DNA from: Leptidea sinapis
Taxonomy: Eukaryota; Arthropoda; Insecta; Lepidoptera; Pieridae
Length of the DNA stretch: 64,000 nt
Direction: 5' to 3'
NCBI RefSeq assembly: GCF_905404315.1
Contig: NC_066280.1
Coordinates: forward strand, 12,905,001 to 12,969,000
The DNA itself is not shown here. The text below holds more notes on this DNA, generated by a model that made no database searches, had not been told where the DNA came from, and saw only the letters and a program-made list of their open reading frames with translations. Numbering within the stretch: the first letter of the stretch is position 1.

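Noticed and set aside
63885..63915. ORP1 exon 19 starting after ATATTTGTAG at about 63892
   Set aside because: In phase 0 it meets TAA after four codons.

Overview
The window is nuclear DNA from an insect, most probably a moth or butterfly (Lepidoptera). The evidence is AT-rich sequence, intron-rich animal genes with GT-AG junctions, a ZAD-type C2H2 zinc-finger gene (an arthropod family), a MADF/BESS protein, and dense lepidopteran-style repeats: short Helitrons ending in CTAG, tRNA-derived SINEs, Jockey/CR1-like and RTE-like LINE scraps and many MITEs. I cannot name the species. Repeat family assignments are from memory and were not searched.

Host genes. (1) 1-3364, plus: the last three coding exons of a short-chain dehydrogenase/reductase (SDR16C / 17-beta-HSD11-like). 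(2) 8950-4289, minus: a two-exon ZAD/C2H2 zinc-finger protein of 435 aa, tail-to-tail with the SDR gene. (3) 10352 to the right edge, plus: an oxysterol-binding protein-related protein of the ORP1 long type, head-to-head with the zinc-finger gene. I place 18 complete coding exons plus a probable 19th cut by the window edge. Splice phases agree throughout, giving 901 codons to the end of exon 18. Domain order is ankyrin repeats, PH domain, helical linker, FFAT-like motif, OSBP lipid-binding domain.

Most of the window is ORP1 intron. Introns 2-12 (10.8-30.2 kb) are filled with SINEs, LINE fragments, an 82-bp minisatellite that grew from a SINE tail (17.2-18.45 kb) and a chain of palindromes (24.9-26.0 kb). 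Intron 13 (30336-58952, 28.6 kb) separates the membrane-targeting half from the lipid-binding half. It opens with a roughly 49-bp minisatellite that copies the exon 13 splice donor over and over, then holds a possible alternative terminal exon, a 58-bp minisatellite, three Helitrons or Helitron parts, several MITE families and one complete PIF/Harbinger transposon.

The most striking object is that Harbinger element (49176-52257). It has TAA target duplications, terminal inverted repeats and two apparently intact two-exon genes on opposite strands. They are interlocked: the second exon of each gene lies inside the single intron of the other, and each poly(A) signal falls just short of the partner's splice donor. 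The transposase keeps its D, D, E residues and the MADF/BESS protein is open, so the element may be autonomous or only recently silent.
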